Positions 6,491 through 13,169 of a stretch of 13,730 bases of DNA are shown piece by piece. The stretch comes from Tannerella sp. Lineage in GTDB: Bacteria > Bacteroidota > Bacteroidia > Bacteroidales > Tannerellaceae. Position numbers and translations under genes: made by a program. Numbering within the stretch: the first letter of the stretch is position 1; the number at the start of each line of letters is the position of its first letter. Location: assembly GCA_031283785.1 (NCBI GenBank), contig JAITBC010000435.1, forward strand, positions 1-13,730, in the 5' to 3' direction. The notes under the pieces are model-generated. The model searched no databases and had not been told where the DNA came from. It saw nothing but the letters and a program-made list of their open reading frames with translations.

Positions 6491-8533
6491 ATGGAAGAAA
6501 ATAAGTGCAGGTATTTCAAACGTGATATTAGCTGGTTGTCGTTTAACTATAGAGTGCTTATGGAGGCTGATGATCCGCATCTCCCCGTCTATGGGCGTAT
6601 ACGTTTCCTGTCTATTTATGCGTCGAACCTGGAAGAGTTTTATGAGGTGCGCGTATCGGAACACCGCGGCGATATCCTGAAGAAGAATTATATTGATGAA
6701 AGTGCGGAAACATCCGAAGAAAGCCTTGAAGATATTACGCGCGAGGTGAACCGTCAGCAGCGGGATTTTTACCGTATATTCAACGAAGGAATACTGCCGG
6801 AGTTGCGACGGCAAAAGATTTGCCTGTACCAGAGCGGCCTGCCGGAGGATTTCCATCGTGAATTTGTCCGGAATTATTTCAACGAGGAAGTCTTCCCGTT
6901 TCTTTCTCCCGTGACGATACAGAAAGGCGCCAGGACTTTTATACGCGACCGCAGGTTATACCTTATTGTTAATATGAGGAATAAGATTAACGGTGCGCCC
7001 TATTATGTGCTCATAAAAATACCATACCGTAAAGCGCCCCGTTTTATTCCTTTGCCCTCGTATAACGGGATGTTTTATTATATGTTTATTGATGATATTA
7101 TCCGTGCGAACCTGCCTGCAATTTTTCCGGGATATGAAGTGGACGGATGTTACAGTATAAAAATTTCGCGGGATGCGGATATTTATATTGACGACCGGAC
7201 GGCTACCGGCTACCGGGAGATGGTAAATGAGATAAAGACGAAGGTTGGTAAACGCAAGATCGGCGCTCTGAGCCGTTTTATGTACGACCGTGCGATGCCG
7301 GCAGAGATGCTTGATTATGTTTGCGAATCGTTTGGGATAGCGACGGACGACCTGATTGTCGGCGGACGTTATATGAATCTTCAGGATCTTATCGGTCTAC
7401 CCAATCCTGTGGGCGCGGAACTGGAGCAAAAGATGCCGTCGCCGATGCGCGTGCCGTATCTTGATGAGACGGCTTCTATCTTCCGAGCCGTAATGCAGCG
7501 GGATGTATTGCTTCATTTCCCCTACCAGTCGTTTGATTATCTGTTGCGCTTTTTGATGGAAGCGTCATTCGACCCGGATGTGGAGGAAATAAAAATCACA
7601 CAGTATCGTGTGGCTGAAAATTCCGCTGTGGTAAATTCTTTGGTAAGCGCAGCCCAGAATGGGAAAAAGGTAACGGTTTTTGTGGAACTGAAAGCCCGTT
7701 TTGACGAGGAGAATAATGTAAATACGGCCGAACGTATGGAACAGGCGGGGATAAAGATTATTTACAGTATTCCCGGATTGAAAGTCCATGCCAAAGTTGC
7801 TGTTATACTGCGCAAAGACGGTCATGAGGATTTTGCTTATCTCAGTACCGGGAATTTTAATGAAAAAACGGCCCGGAGCTATTCCGATATGGCGCTTCTG
7901 ACATGTCATAAGGGGCTGGTTACGGATGTGAACAATCTGTTTTCGACACTTGAACGTCAGACGGGGACGCCTGTATATGCGTATCTTCTTGTCGCCCGTT
8001 TCAATATGACGCAGGAAATCGTGCGGATGATAGAGCGTGAGATTGAACATGCGAATGTGGGACGCCGCGGTTATATTATATTGAAGATGAACGGGTTGCA
8101 CGATAAGCAAATGATTGACGCGTTGTATCGGGCTTCGGAGTGCGGCGTTGAAATAGACCTTATCGTGCGGGGGATTTGTTGCCTTGTGCCCGGCCGGCCG
8201 TACAGCAAAAATATCCGTATCACACGGATTATCGATATGTTTCTTGAACATTCGCGCGTCTGGTATTTTTATAATGACGGGAAAGAGGATTTATACCTTG
8301 CTTCCGCCGACTGGATGCGCCGTAACCTGAGTCGCCGTATCGAAACGGCTTTTCCTGTGTTGTGCCCGAAGATCAGGCGGGAGATAACGGATATCCTGCG
8401 GATACAATTGCGGGATAATGTCAAGGCCTGCACGCTTGACGAAAACCTGCGGAATGTGTTCAAACATGACAGTCGCCCGCCCGTACGCGCACAACAGGCT
8501 GTATATGAATATATTAAAAAAAACGCTTTCTGA
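6491..8533 (+). CDS. ppk1: Polyphosphate kinase 1
   Basis: Makes inorganic polyphosphate from ATP reversibly through a phosphohistidine intermediate. The 680-residue length is normal. The N-terminal domain has the family signature YFKRDISWLSFNYRVL (8-23) and SNLEEF (45-50). The catalytic half contains ITQYR (369-373), ELKARFDEENN (399-409) and GLKVHAKV, in which H433 is the expected autophosphorylated histidine. YLSTGNFNEKTARSYSD follows (450-466), and H587 in FLEHSRV matches the second conserved histidine. The 78-base gap after the peptidase gene contains only a short GC hairpin without a T tract and a weak -7-like TATTTTCG (6477-6484) very close to the start, so co-transcription with the peptidase is plausible. 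No ppx or other polyphosphate gene is next to it. Its end overlaps the convergent methyltransferase gene by 20 bases. Confidence 0.96.
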   Translation: MEENKCRYFKRDISWLSFNYRVLMEADDPHLPVYGRIRFLSIYASNLEEFYEVRVSEHRGDILKKNYIDESAETSEESLEDITREVNRQQRDFYRIFNEGILPELRRQKICLYQSGLPEDFHREFVRNYFNEEVFPFLSPVTIQKGARTFIRDRRLYLIVNMRNKINGAPYYVLIKIPYRKAPRFIPLPSYNGMFYYMFIDDIIRANLPAIFPGYEVDGCYSIKISRDADIYIDDRTATGYREMVNEIKTKVGKRKIGALSRFMYDRAMPAEMLDYVCESFGIATDDLIVGGRYMNLQDLIGLPNPVGAELEQKMPSPMRVPYLDETASIFRAVMQRDVLLHFPYQSFDYLLRFLMEASFDPDVEEIKITQYRVAENSAVVNSLVSAAQNGKKVTVFVELKARFDEENNVNTAERMEQAGIKIIYSIPGLKVHAKVAVILRKDGHEDFAYLSTGNFNEKTARSYSDMALLTCHKGLVTDVNNLFSTLERQTGTPVYAYLLVARFNMTQEIVRMIEREIEHANVGRRGYIILKMNGLHDKQMIDALYRASECGVEIDLIVRGICCLVPGRPYSKNIRITRIIDMFLEHSRVWYFYNDGKEDLYLASADWMRRNLSRRIETAFPVLCPKIRREITDILRIQLRDNVKACTLDENLRNVFKHDSRPPVRAQQAVYEYIKKNAF

Positions 8534-9914
8534 TGCGCCATTCCTGGGGATAGAGGTTATTAGCACGGTTCCCGATGTTTTTTACGAATCCGAGAGGGGT
8601 GTTTTTGTACGTCATAAGCAAATGTCCTTTCGGTGTATTTCCCGGTAATATGACAGCTTCTTTTTGCAGATACCCGATAGCGTTTTCGTAAGGCAGTTCA
8701 ACGGAAATAAAGGCATTGGGATTGATTTCCGTACTTAATGCCAGTGATACGGAAGGTGTGAAGATTTTGCCTTTGAACCGTCCAAGGTGTATGCCTGCGG
8801 CGACAATGTTCAGCGTTTTGGCGCAGGCAGCGTGGATGTTTGCATGAACATCGGGTATGGCATATACGCTGTCGGCGTCGGTGAAAAAACGAAATTTATC
8901 CGGGGTCGCTAACAGGTGTTTTATTTCCGTATATGCGATTGCCGGGCGGTTGTTGTTTTTGAATGTTTTTATCGTGTTCTTTTCTGTCGCGTCTTCGTTT
9001 TTTTGCATCAGCGCCAAGAAAAAGCCTTCCCCGCATGTGCGGTGCGGGAAGAACCTGCATACGGGAATGTCATGATGTAGCGATACGGCGATATTCCATT
9101 CCGGCTTTACGGCAACGGCAACGATTTCGGCCCCCAGTTCTTCGGCCAGACAGCGAATGTTGTCTTCGTTTTCCTCCGTGTTGAATGTACATGTGCTGTA
9201 AATCAGCCACCCGCCGGGTCTGAGGGCGTCCCATACGTTATGGATAATACGTTTCTGGCGTGAAGCGCACAGCTTTACATTGTCGATGCTCCATTCGTTG
9301 CGGGCGGCCGGGTTTTTACGGAACATACCCTCGCCGGAGCAAGGCAAGTCTGCCAGAATGATGTCAAAAACATGTTTAAGCTTCCCGAAATCTTCCGGAT
9401 CATTATTTGTCGTAATATTATCGGCCCGTCCCCATTTGATGATATTTTCGGTAAGGATCGAACTGCGGTTACGTATGGTTTCATTACTGACGAGCAGGCA
9501 TCCTTCGGGAAGAAGCGACAGCAGGTGCGTCGACTTGCCGCCGGGTGCGGCGCACAGGTCGAGGGCCGTCAGCTGCCTGCGGAGAGGAGGCATATCTGCA
9601 ATTATTTTCAGAAACGCCTGTTCGAGGAACATGGATGAGGCTTCCTGAACATAATATGCACCGGCATGAAACAGCGGGTCGGAGGTGAAAGAAGGGCGTT
9701 CGGAGAGATAGTACCCGTTTCCGCACCAGGGTATTTTTTTATATTCGCCGGATGTGCCGCCGGCGGGGAAGTTTATTTCCGATACAGCCGTTAATTTATG
9801 TGGATTAATACGAACGCTGACCGGCGGCTGCTGCGCCTCCAGCGCCGCCTCTAAGGCGAAGTATTCGTCGTGCAGCAGGTCTTTCGTGCGTCTGATGAAC
9901 TCGTGAGGAAGCAT
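8514..9914 (-). CDS. 16S/tRNA cytosine-C5 methyltransferase (NOL1/NOP2/Sun family, RsmF/YebU-like)
   Basis: S-adenosylmethionine-dependent RNA m5C methyltransferase, most likely acting on ribosomal RNA. From ATG 9914 it has 466 residues, similar to E. coli RsmF. Conserved motifs are LCAAPGGKSTHLL (SAM-binding motif I, near 120-132), ADLPCSGEGMFRK (motif IV, catalytic C192 in PC) and YSTCTFNTEENED (motif VI, C242 in TC); both cysteines required by the m5C mechanism are present. The C-terminal third ends in NLYPQEWRIR, as in the extra RNA-binding domain of RsmF-like proteins. A longer start at TTG 9947 is possible, but MLPHEFIRRTKDLL looks like the usual beginning of the family. A weak -7-like TGCTTTTG lies at 9952-9945. 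It diverges from the dGTPase gene and shares 20 bases with the end of ppk1. The exact RNA position methylated cannot be read from sequence. Confidence 0.9.
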   Translation of the reverse strand: MLPHEFIRRTKDLLHDEYFALEAALEAQQPPVSVRINPHKLTAVSEINFPAGGTSGEYKKIPWCGNGYYLSERPSFTSDPLFHAGAYYVQEASSMFLEQAFLKIIADMPPLRRQLTALDLCAAPGGKSTHLLSLLPEGCLLVSNETIRNRSSILTENIIKWGRADNITTNNDPEDFGKLKHVFDIILADLPCSGEGMFRKNPAARNEWSIDNVKLCASRQKRIIHNVWDALRPGGWLIYSTCTFNTEENEDNIRCLAEELGAEIVAVAVKPEWNIAVSLHHDIPVCRFFPHRTCGEGFFLALMQKNEDATEKNTIKTFKNNNRPAIAYTEIKHLLATPDKFRFFTDADSVYAIPDVHANIHAACAKTLNIVAAGIHLGRFKGKIFTPSVSLALSTEINPNAFISVELPYENAIGYLQKEAVILPGNTPKGHLLMTYKNTPLGFVKNIGNRANNLYPQEWRIRKRFF

Positions 9915-9960
9915 TCGTTTCTTTGATTTATCCTGTATAACGAACAAAAGCAGGAATAAA

Positions 9961-9990
9961 TTGCAGTGTTAAGAATTTTTACTATATTTG
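9961..9990 (+). promoter_or_regulatory. Bacteroidota-type promoter of the dGTPase gene
   Basis: TTG (9961-9963), 19 bases, then TATATTTG (9983-9990) is a strong match to the Bacteroidota promoter consensus. The start would be near 9997, with a leader of about 18 bases before ATG 10015. The methyltransferase gene is read in the opposite direction from the same 100-base gap. Confidence 0.75.
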
Positions 9991-10014
9991 CGGTTGAAAG
10001 TCAAAAGTAGAACG

Positions 10015-11343
10015 ATGATGGAGTGGTCAAGACTATTATCAGGCAAGCGGTTGGGGGTTGAAAGTTATCATGAGCGTAAACATGAGCGTACTAATTTTCA
10101 GCGCGATTATGATCGGTTGATCTTCTCTTCGCCGTTTCGCCGATTACAGAACAAGACGCAGGTCTTTCCGTTGCCGGGAAGCATCTTCGTTCATAACAGG
10201 CTGACGCACAGCCTCGAAGTGTCGTGCGTCGGTCGTTCGCTCGGCAAAAACATATCCTCCCGCCTGATACGGAAATACGGCGGAGTCGACGATGTTAATT
10301 TCTCGGAGATAGATTCCATCGTTTCGGCGGCATGCCTTGCTCATGATATGGGGAATCCGCCGTTCGGACATTCCGGTGAGCGGGCTATTTCCGCATATTT
10401 TACAGACGGTAAAGGGCAGCAGTTTAAGCAAAGGGTATGCAATGAAGGCGGTCGCTGGGAAGATTTCCTCTATTTTGAAGGAAACGCAAATGCGATGCGC
10501 CTGTTGACGCATAAGTTTACCGGACGTCGCGATGGCGGTTTTGCTTTGACATACGCTACATTGGCCTCGGTAATTAAATATCCTTTCGCATCAACCTGTG
10601 CCGCCAATGGGAAATTCGGTTTTTTCCAGACGGAAGAAGATACCTATTTGTGTATTGCCGGCGAGCTGGGTATCCCCAAAGTGGAGCCGGAGAAGGAGAT
10701 ATATGCACGTTATCCGCTTGTATACCTTGTGGAGGCGGCCGATGATATATGTTACCAGATAATGGATATTGAAGATGCGCATAAGTTGCGTCTTCTCACG
10801 AAAGATGAAGTGTTTGAACTTTTCCTGGGGTTCTTCGAGGGGAAACGTCTTGAGGATATCCGGCATACGATGATGATGGTGAGTGATACGAACGAACGGA
10901 TCGCTTATCTCCGCTCATGTATCATAGGGCTTCTGGTCGACGAATGTACGCAGGAGTTCCTTGATAATGAAGAACTGTTTCTGAACGGCGCATATGGCCG
11001 GCCGTTGATAGACGGTATAAGCGATATAGCCCGGGACGCCTATAAAAGATGCTCGGAGGTAGCATATGAAAAGATATACGTCTCCCGCGATGTGGTAGAT
11101 ATTGAACTGGCAGGTTATCACATTTTCGGATATCTGCTTGAAACGATTATCGATGCGATGATGAATCCGGGACATTCGTACAGCAAACTGTTGCTTAACC
11201 GCGTACCGGACCAGTACGATGTTTACGCGCCTACTACTTACGGTAAAATACAGTGTGCGCTTGACTATATATCCGGTATGACGGACGTATATGCGCTTGA
11301 TTTATACAGGAAGATTACAGGCATGAGCCTGCCGGCCGTATGA
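10015..11343 (+). CDS. dgt: Deoxyguanosinetriphosphate triphosphohydrolase (dGTPase)
   Basis: HD-domain enzyme that hydrolyses dGTP to deoxyguanosine and triphosphate, affecting nucleotide pool balance. Starting at the first of two consecutive ATG codons (10015, 10018) gives 442 residues. The open frame extends to TTG 9988, but that codon is inside the -7 box and would not be transcribed. The N-terminus RTNFQRDYDRLIFSSPFRRLQNKTQVF is typical of bacterial Dgt. The metal-binding HD residues are all visible: H65 in RLTHSLEV, H110-D111 in AHDMGNPPFGHSGE, and the late aspartate in EAADDICYQIMDIEDAHK (243/244). The gene has its own promoter and is followed by pyrH after a 129-base gap. Preference for dGTP over other dNTPs is inferred from family resemblance. 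Confidence 0.93.
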   Translation: MMEWSRLLSGKRLGVESYHERKHERTNFQRDYDRLIFSSPFRRLQNKTQVFPLPGSIFVHNRLTHSLEVSCVGRSLGKNISSRLIRKYGGVDDVNFSEIDSIVSAACLAHDMGNPPFGHSGERAISAYFTDGKGQQFKQRVCNEGGRWEDFLYFEGNANAMRLLTHKFTGRRDGGFALTYATLASVIKYPFASTCAANGKFGFFQTEEDTYLCIAGELGIPKVEPEKEIYARYPLVYLVEAADDICYQIMDIEDAHKLRLLTKDEVFELFLGFFEGKRLEDIRHTMMMVSDTNERIAYLRSCIIGLLVDECTQEFLDNEELFLNGAYGRPLIDGISDIARDAYKRCSEVAYEKIYVSRDVVDIELAGYHIFGYLLETIIDAMMNPGHSYSKLLLNRVPDQYDVYAPTTYGKIQCALDYISGMTDVYALDLYRKITGMSLPAV

Positions 11344-11461
11344 AAATAACGGCAAAGGATTAATCAACAGGTCACTGATTGTGATTTGCTTTCGGAAATT
11401 TGCGTCGCAGGATGAAAATCGTGCTAATTCAGGCGTATGCAATGAAAAAAAGTTTTTTTAC

Positions 11462-11467
11462 GGAGGA
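11462..11467 (+). promoter_or_regulatory. Strong Shine-Dalgarno sequence of pyrH
   Basis: GGAGGA lies five bases before ATG 11473. Strong Shine-Dalgarno sequences are uncommon in Bacteroidota, and the other genes here (peptidase, dGTPase, frr) lack one. The remainder of the 11344-11472 gap has only a poor promoter match (GAAATTTG, 11395-11402, without a well-placed -33) and no clear terminator, so whether pyrH is read through from dgt is open. Confidence 0.6.
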
Positions 11468-11472
11468 AAGAT

Positions 11473-12186
11473 ATGGGAAACGGATTTAAACGGATTTTGC
11501 TGAAGTTAAGCGGCGAATCGCTTATGGGAGGCAGACAGTACGGGATAGATGAGGTGCGCCTCGGTGAATATGCCGCACAAATAAAGGAGATTGTAGAGGC
11601 CGGCGTTCAGGTCGGAATAGTCATAGGCGGCGGGAATATCTTTCGCGGACTAAGCGGCAACGCCAGAGGTTTTGACCGCGTAAAAGGCGATCAGATGGGC
11701 ATGCTGGCTACGGTAATCAACAGCCTGGCATTAAGTTCCGCACTTAACGCGACAGGCGTAAAAACGTCGGTGCTGACATCCATACGGATGGAGCCTGTTG
11801 GCGAATATTACAGCAAAGAACGCGCCGTAGAATTGTTGGAGCAGGGGTATGCAGTTATCATGGCCGGGGGAACGGGTAACCCGTTTTTCACAACCGACAC
11901 GGCGTCTTCATTACGCGGCGTCGAAATCGAAGCCGACGTAATGTTGAAGGGGACGCGCGTAAAGGGCATATATACGGCCGATCCGGAAGCAGACCCGGCA
12001 GCAGTGAAATTCGACGAGATTACGTTCGACGAGATTTACCGCCGTAACCTTAAAGTAATGGATCTTACCGCTATTACCATGTGCAGGGAAAATAACTTGC
12101 CGCTCATAGTTTTTGATATGGATACCGTCGGTAACCTGAAAAAAGTAGTGACAGGTGAAAAAACAGGCACAATAGTTCATAATTAA
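11473..12186 (+). CDS. pyrH: UMP kinase
   Basis: Hexameric bacterial UMP kinase of the amino-acid-kinase family. It phosphorylates UMP to UDP with ATP in pyrimidine nucleotide synthesis and is normally essential. The 237-residue length is standard. Visible motifs are KRILLKLSGESLMG (6-19, phosphate-binding lysine region), GIVIGGGNIFRG (48-59), AGGTGNPFFTTDTASSLRGVEIEADVMLKGT (131-161) and VMDLTAITMCRENNLPLIVF (195-214). The start is fixed by GGAGGA at 11462-11467. In many Bacteroidota frr follows closely; here 983 bases carrying TIR and DUF4062 remnants intervene. The gene itself is intact to its TAA at 12184-12186. Confidence 0.96.
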   Translation: MGNGFKRILLKLSGESLMGGRQYGIDEVRLGEYAAQIKEIVEAGVQVGIVIGGGNIFRGLSGNARGFDRVKGDQMGMLATVINSLALSSALNATGVKTSVLTSIRMEPVGEYYSKERAVELLEQGYAVIMAGGTGNPFFTTDTASSLRGVEIEADVMLKGTRVKGIYTADPEADPAAVKFDEITFDEIYRRNLKVMDLTAITMCRENNLPLIVFDMDTVGNLKKVVTGEKTGTIVHN

Positions 12187-12205
12187 GAAAGATAAAAAAC
12201 AGACT

Positions 12206-12319
12206 GTGAGCTATGACGTATATGTCAGTTATTCGAGTAAAGGCCGGAAAACAGCAGTGAAAACGCTGCGGCTGACGGAGAAACCGGGATTTGAAATTAA
12301 GAAAGGAGGCCGGCAATGA
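12206..12319 (+). pseudogene. Truncated TIR-domain gene (first ~28 residues plus a short tail)
   Basis: A 37-codon frame, from GTG 12206 to TGA 12317-12319, begins VSYDVYVSYSSKGRKTAVKT. This closely matches the opening beta strand and first loop of a TIR domain (consensus YDVFISYSSKD), followed by an LRLTEKPGF segment where TIR helix A and the next turn would lie. It then ends abruptly in EIKKGGRQ. The rest of a TIR domain, including the catalytic glutamate region, is absent, so it cannot be a working TIR. Its stop overlaps the DUF4062 start as ATGA, the arrangement of translationally coupled genes. I infer an internal deletion that kept the start and the coupled end of an originally longer TIR gene. 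The frame is open back to a TAG at 12173, so the exact start is uncertain. The motif is short, hence moderate confidence. Confidence 0.55.
12302..12309 (+). promoter_or_regulatory. Very strong Shine-Dalgarno sequence of the DUF4062 gene
   Basis: AAAGGAGG sits six bases before ATG 12316, a near-perfect anti-16S complement. It lies inside the coding frame of the TIR remnant, supporting the view that the two were a coupled pair. Confidence 0.65.
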
Positions 12320-12798
12320 CTACAGTCTGGCGTACATTTTCTGTCTTTATTAGCAGCACATTCAAAGATATGGACGCCGAGCGCGATATGCTGAAAAAAA
12401 TCGTTATTCCACGACTGGAAGAAACTTTGCGAGAAAAGCGCGTTGAACTGAAAGCGATTGATTTGCGTTGGGGAGTAGACACGGGGAAAGTTGATGAAAA
12501 TGAACGCGAATCATTTGTTTTGAAAGTGTGTTTGGACTCTATTAGAAACAATCGTCCGTTTTTCATTGCGTTACTGGGCGAACGCTACGGCTGGGTACCT
12601 CCGCAGTCGCGCTGGAAAAATGTTTTTAAAACGCTTACTCGACACGAAAAAAAGATGGTGGAAAACGGCAACGGCAAAAGCGTTACCGAATTGGAGACCA
12701 TGTTTGGCGCATTGGGCAATGCAAATGAAATTTTATGCGCGCTGTTCGACAGATTTCCTGTTGACGCCGGCGAACTTTTTATTGAAATTTGTTTCTAA
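12316..12798 (+). pseudogene. Truncated DUF4062 (TEP1/NACHT-STAND N-terminal) protein
   Basis: 160-codon frame. Residues 6-100 read as an excellent DUF4062 domain: FSVFISSTFKDMDAERDML (8-26), VIPRLEETL (30-38), KAIDLRWGVD (46-55), CLDSIRNNRPFFIALLGERYGWVP (72-95). This domain is the N-terminal part of large TEP1-like or NACHT/TPR STAND proteins. SVTELETMFGAL (122-133) continues the family pattern. After about residue 143 (GNANEILCALF) the similarity is lost, and the frame runs through an unrelated 17-residue tail to TAA 12796. Whole proteins of this type are usually several times longer and carry a NTPase and repeats, so this is an N-terminal fragment. It starts in the TIR stop codon with a strong Shine-Dalgarno sequence. 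A small DUF4062-only protein could in theory be expressed, but the abrupt end and the following stop-ridden stretch favour a pseudogene. Confidence 0.75.
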
Positions 12799-12898
12799 AT
12801 TTGCGATGGATTTTCAATAAAGTTTTAACGGATTTCGACTGGAAAACCAAAACAGAAAAAAACGATATATTTTTAATTTATGGACTCAAATGTAGAAA
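12799..12898 (+). other. Decayed AT-rich stretch between DUF4062 and TPR remnants
   Basis: About 100 AT-rich bases join the two remnants. Each of the three forward frames is interrupted nearby (TGA 12781-12783, TAA 12796-12798, TAA 12818-12820). A 38-codon open stretch without a start (12786-12899, then TGA) contains LRWIFNKVLTDFDWKTKTE, which may be leftover coding sequence. No promoter, terminator or RNA gene is apparent. Confidence 0.4.
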
Positions 12899-13084
12899 AT
12901 GATCAGAAAAGCATTAGCTTTTCAAAAAATGGCTAAAGTAGCCGTAGCCGACAATAAAGTCGAAAACGCCAAAAAATTTATGGCAGGTTATTACGATTGT
13001 ATGAAAGGAATATACGATCAAAATCCGAACGATGAATATATCCGGCAGTTTAAAAGAATGGCACAAATATTAGAGTCCGAATAG
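12899..13084 (+). pseudogene. TPR-like C-terminal remnant
   Basis: A 61-codon frame opens directly after a stop in its own frame (TAG 12893-12895) and has no promoter or ribosome-binding site. The peptide is helical, with two candidate TPR-type helices: ALAFQKMAKVAVADNKVENA (5-24) and AKKFMAGYYDCMKGIYDQNP (24-43). It ends with NDEYIRQFKRMAQILESE, a pattern common at the end of tetratricopeptide proteins. I read it as the tail of the DUF4062 gene, whose middle has been lost. A second ATG at 12880 opens a different frame (MDSNVENDQ) that stops at 12934-12936, and could be the other side of a frameshift. A free-standing small protein cannot be excluded. TPR assignment rests on pattern only. Confidence 0.4.
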
Positions 13085-13103
13085 TAGATTTGCAGGCGTT
13101 ATG

Positions 13104-13126
13104 CAAAAATGGTATTTTTGTTTTTT
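13104..13126 (+). terminator. AT-rich hairpin with T tract, possible weak terminator or operator
   Basis: CAAAAAT (13104-13110) and ATTTTTG (13114-13120) are perfect inverted repeats around a three-base loop, followed by TTTTTT (13121-13126). The stem is nearly all A-T, so termination would be weak. The right arm contains the TTTG (13117-13120) proposed as the frr -33 element, so a regulatory role is equally possible. Confidence 0.35.
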
Positions 13127-13148
13127 CCCCGGAAAAGCATTATCTTTG
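13117..13148 (+). promoter_or_regulatory. Bacteroidota-type promoter of frr
   Basis: TTTG (13117-13120), 20 bases, then TATCTTTG (13141-13148) is a full match to the Bacteroidota consensus. The start would be near 13155, leaving a leader of about 15 bases to ATG 13170. It allows frr to be expressed independently of pyrH and of the remnants in between. Confidence 0.7.
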
Positions 13149-13169
13149 CCGATATAAAATTAAACAGAT

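Noticed and set aside
5966..6856. 296-codon minus-strand open frame across the end of the peptidase gene and start of ppk1
   Set aside because: It is antisense to the catalytic domain of one clear gene and the N-terminal signature of another, has no family-like motifs or promoter, and is rich in I, R and H as antisense frames here are.
7565..8251. 228-codon minus-strand open frame inside ppk1, and a similar 222-codon one at 5123-5791 inside the peptidase gene
   Set aside because: Both are shadows of well-conserved coding sequence on the plus strand and show no recognisable domain or start signals.
11395..11402. GAAATTTG as the pyrH promoter -7 box
   Set aside because: It misses the first base of the consensus, and the nearest TTG (11379-11381) is only 13 bases upstream, too close for a -33 element.
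12206..12319. Functional small TIR protein
   Set aside because: Only the first strand and loop are present; the region that should carry the NADase glutamate and the rest of the fold is missing.
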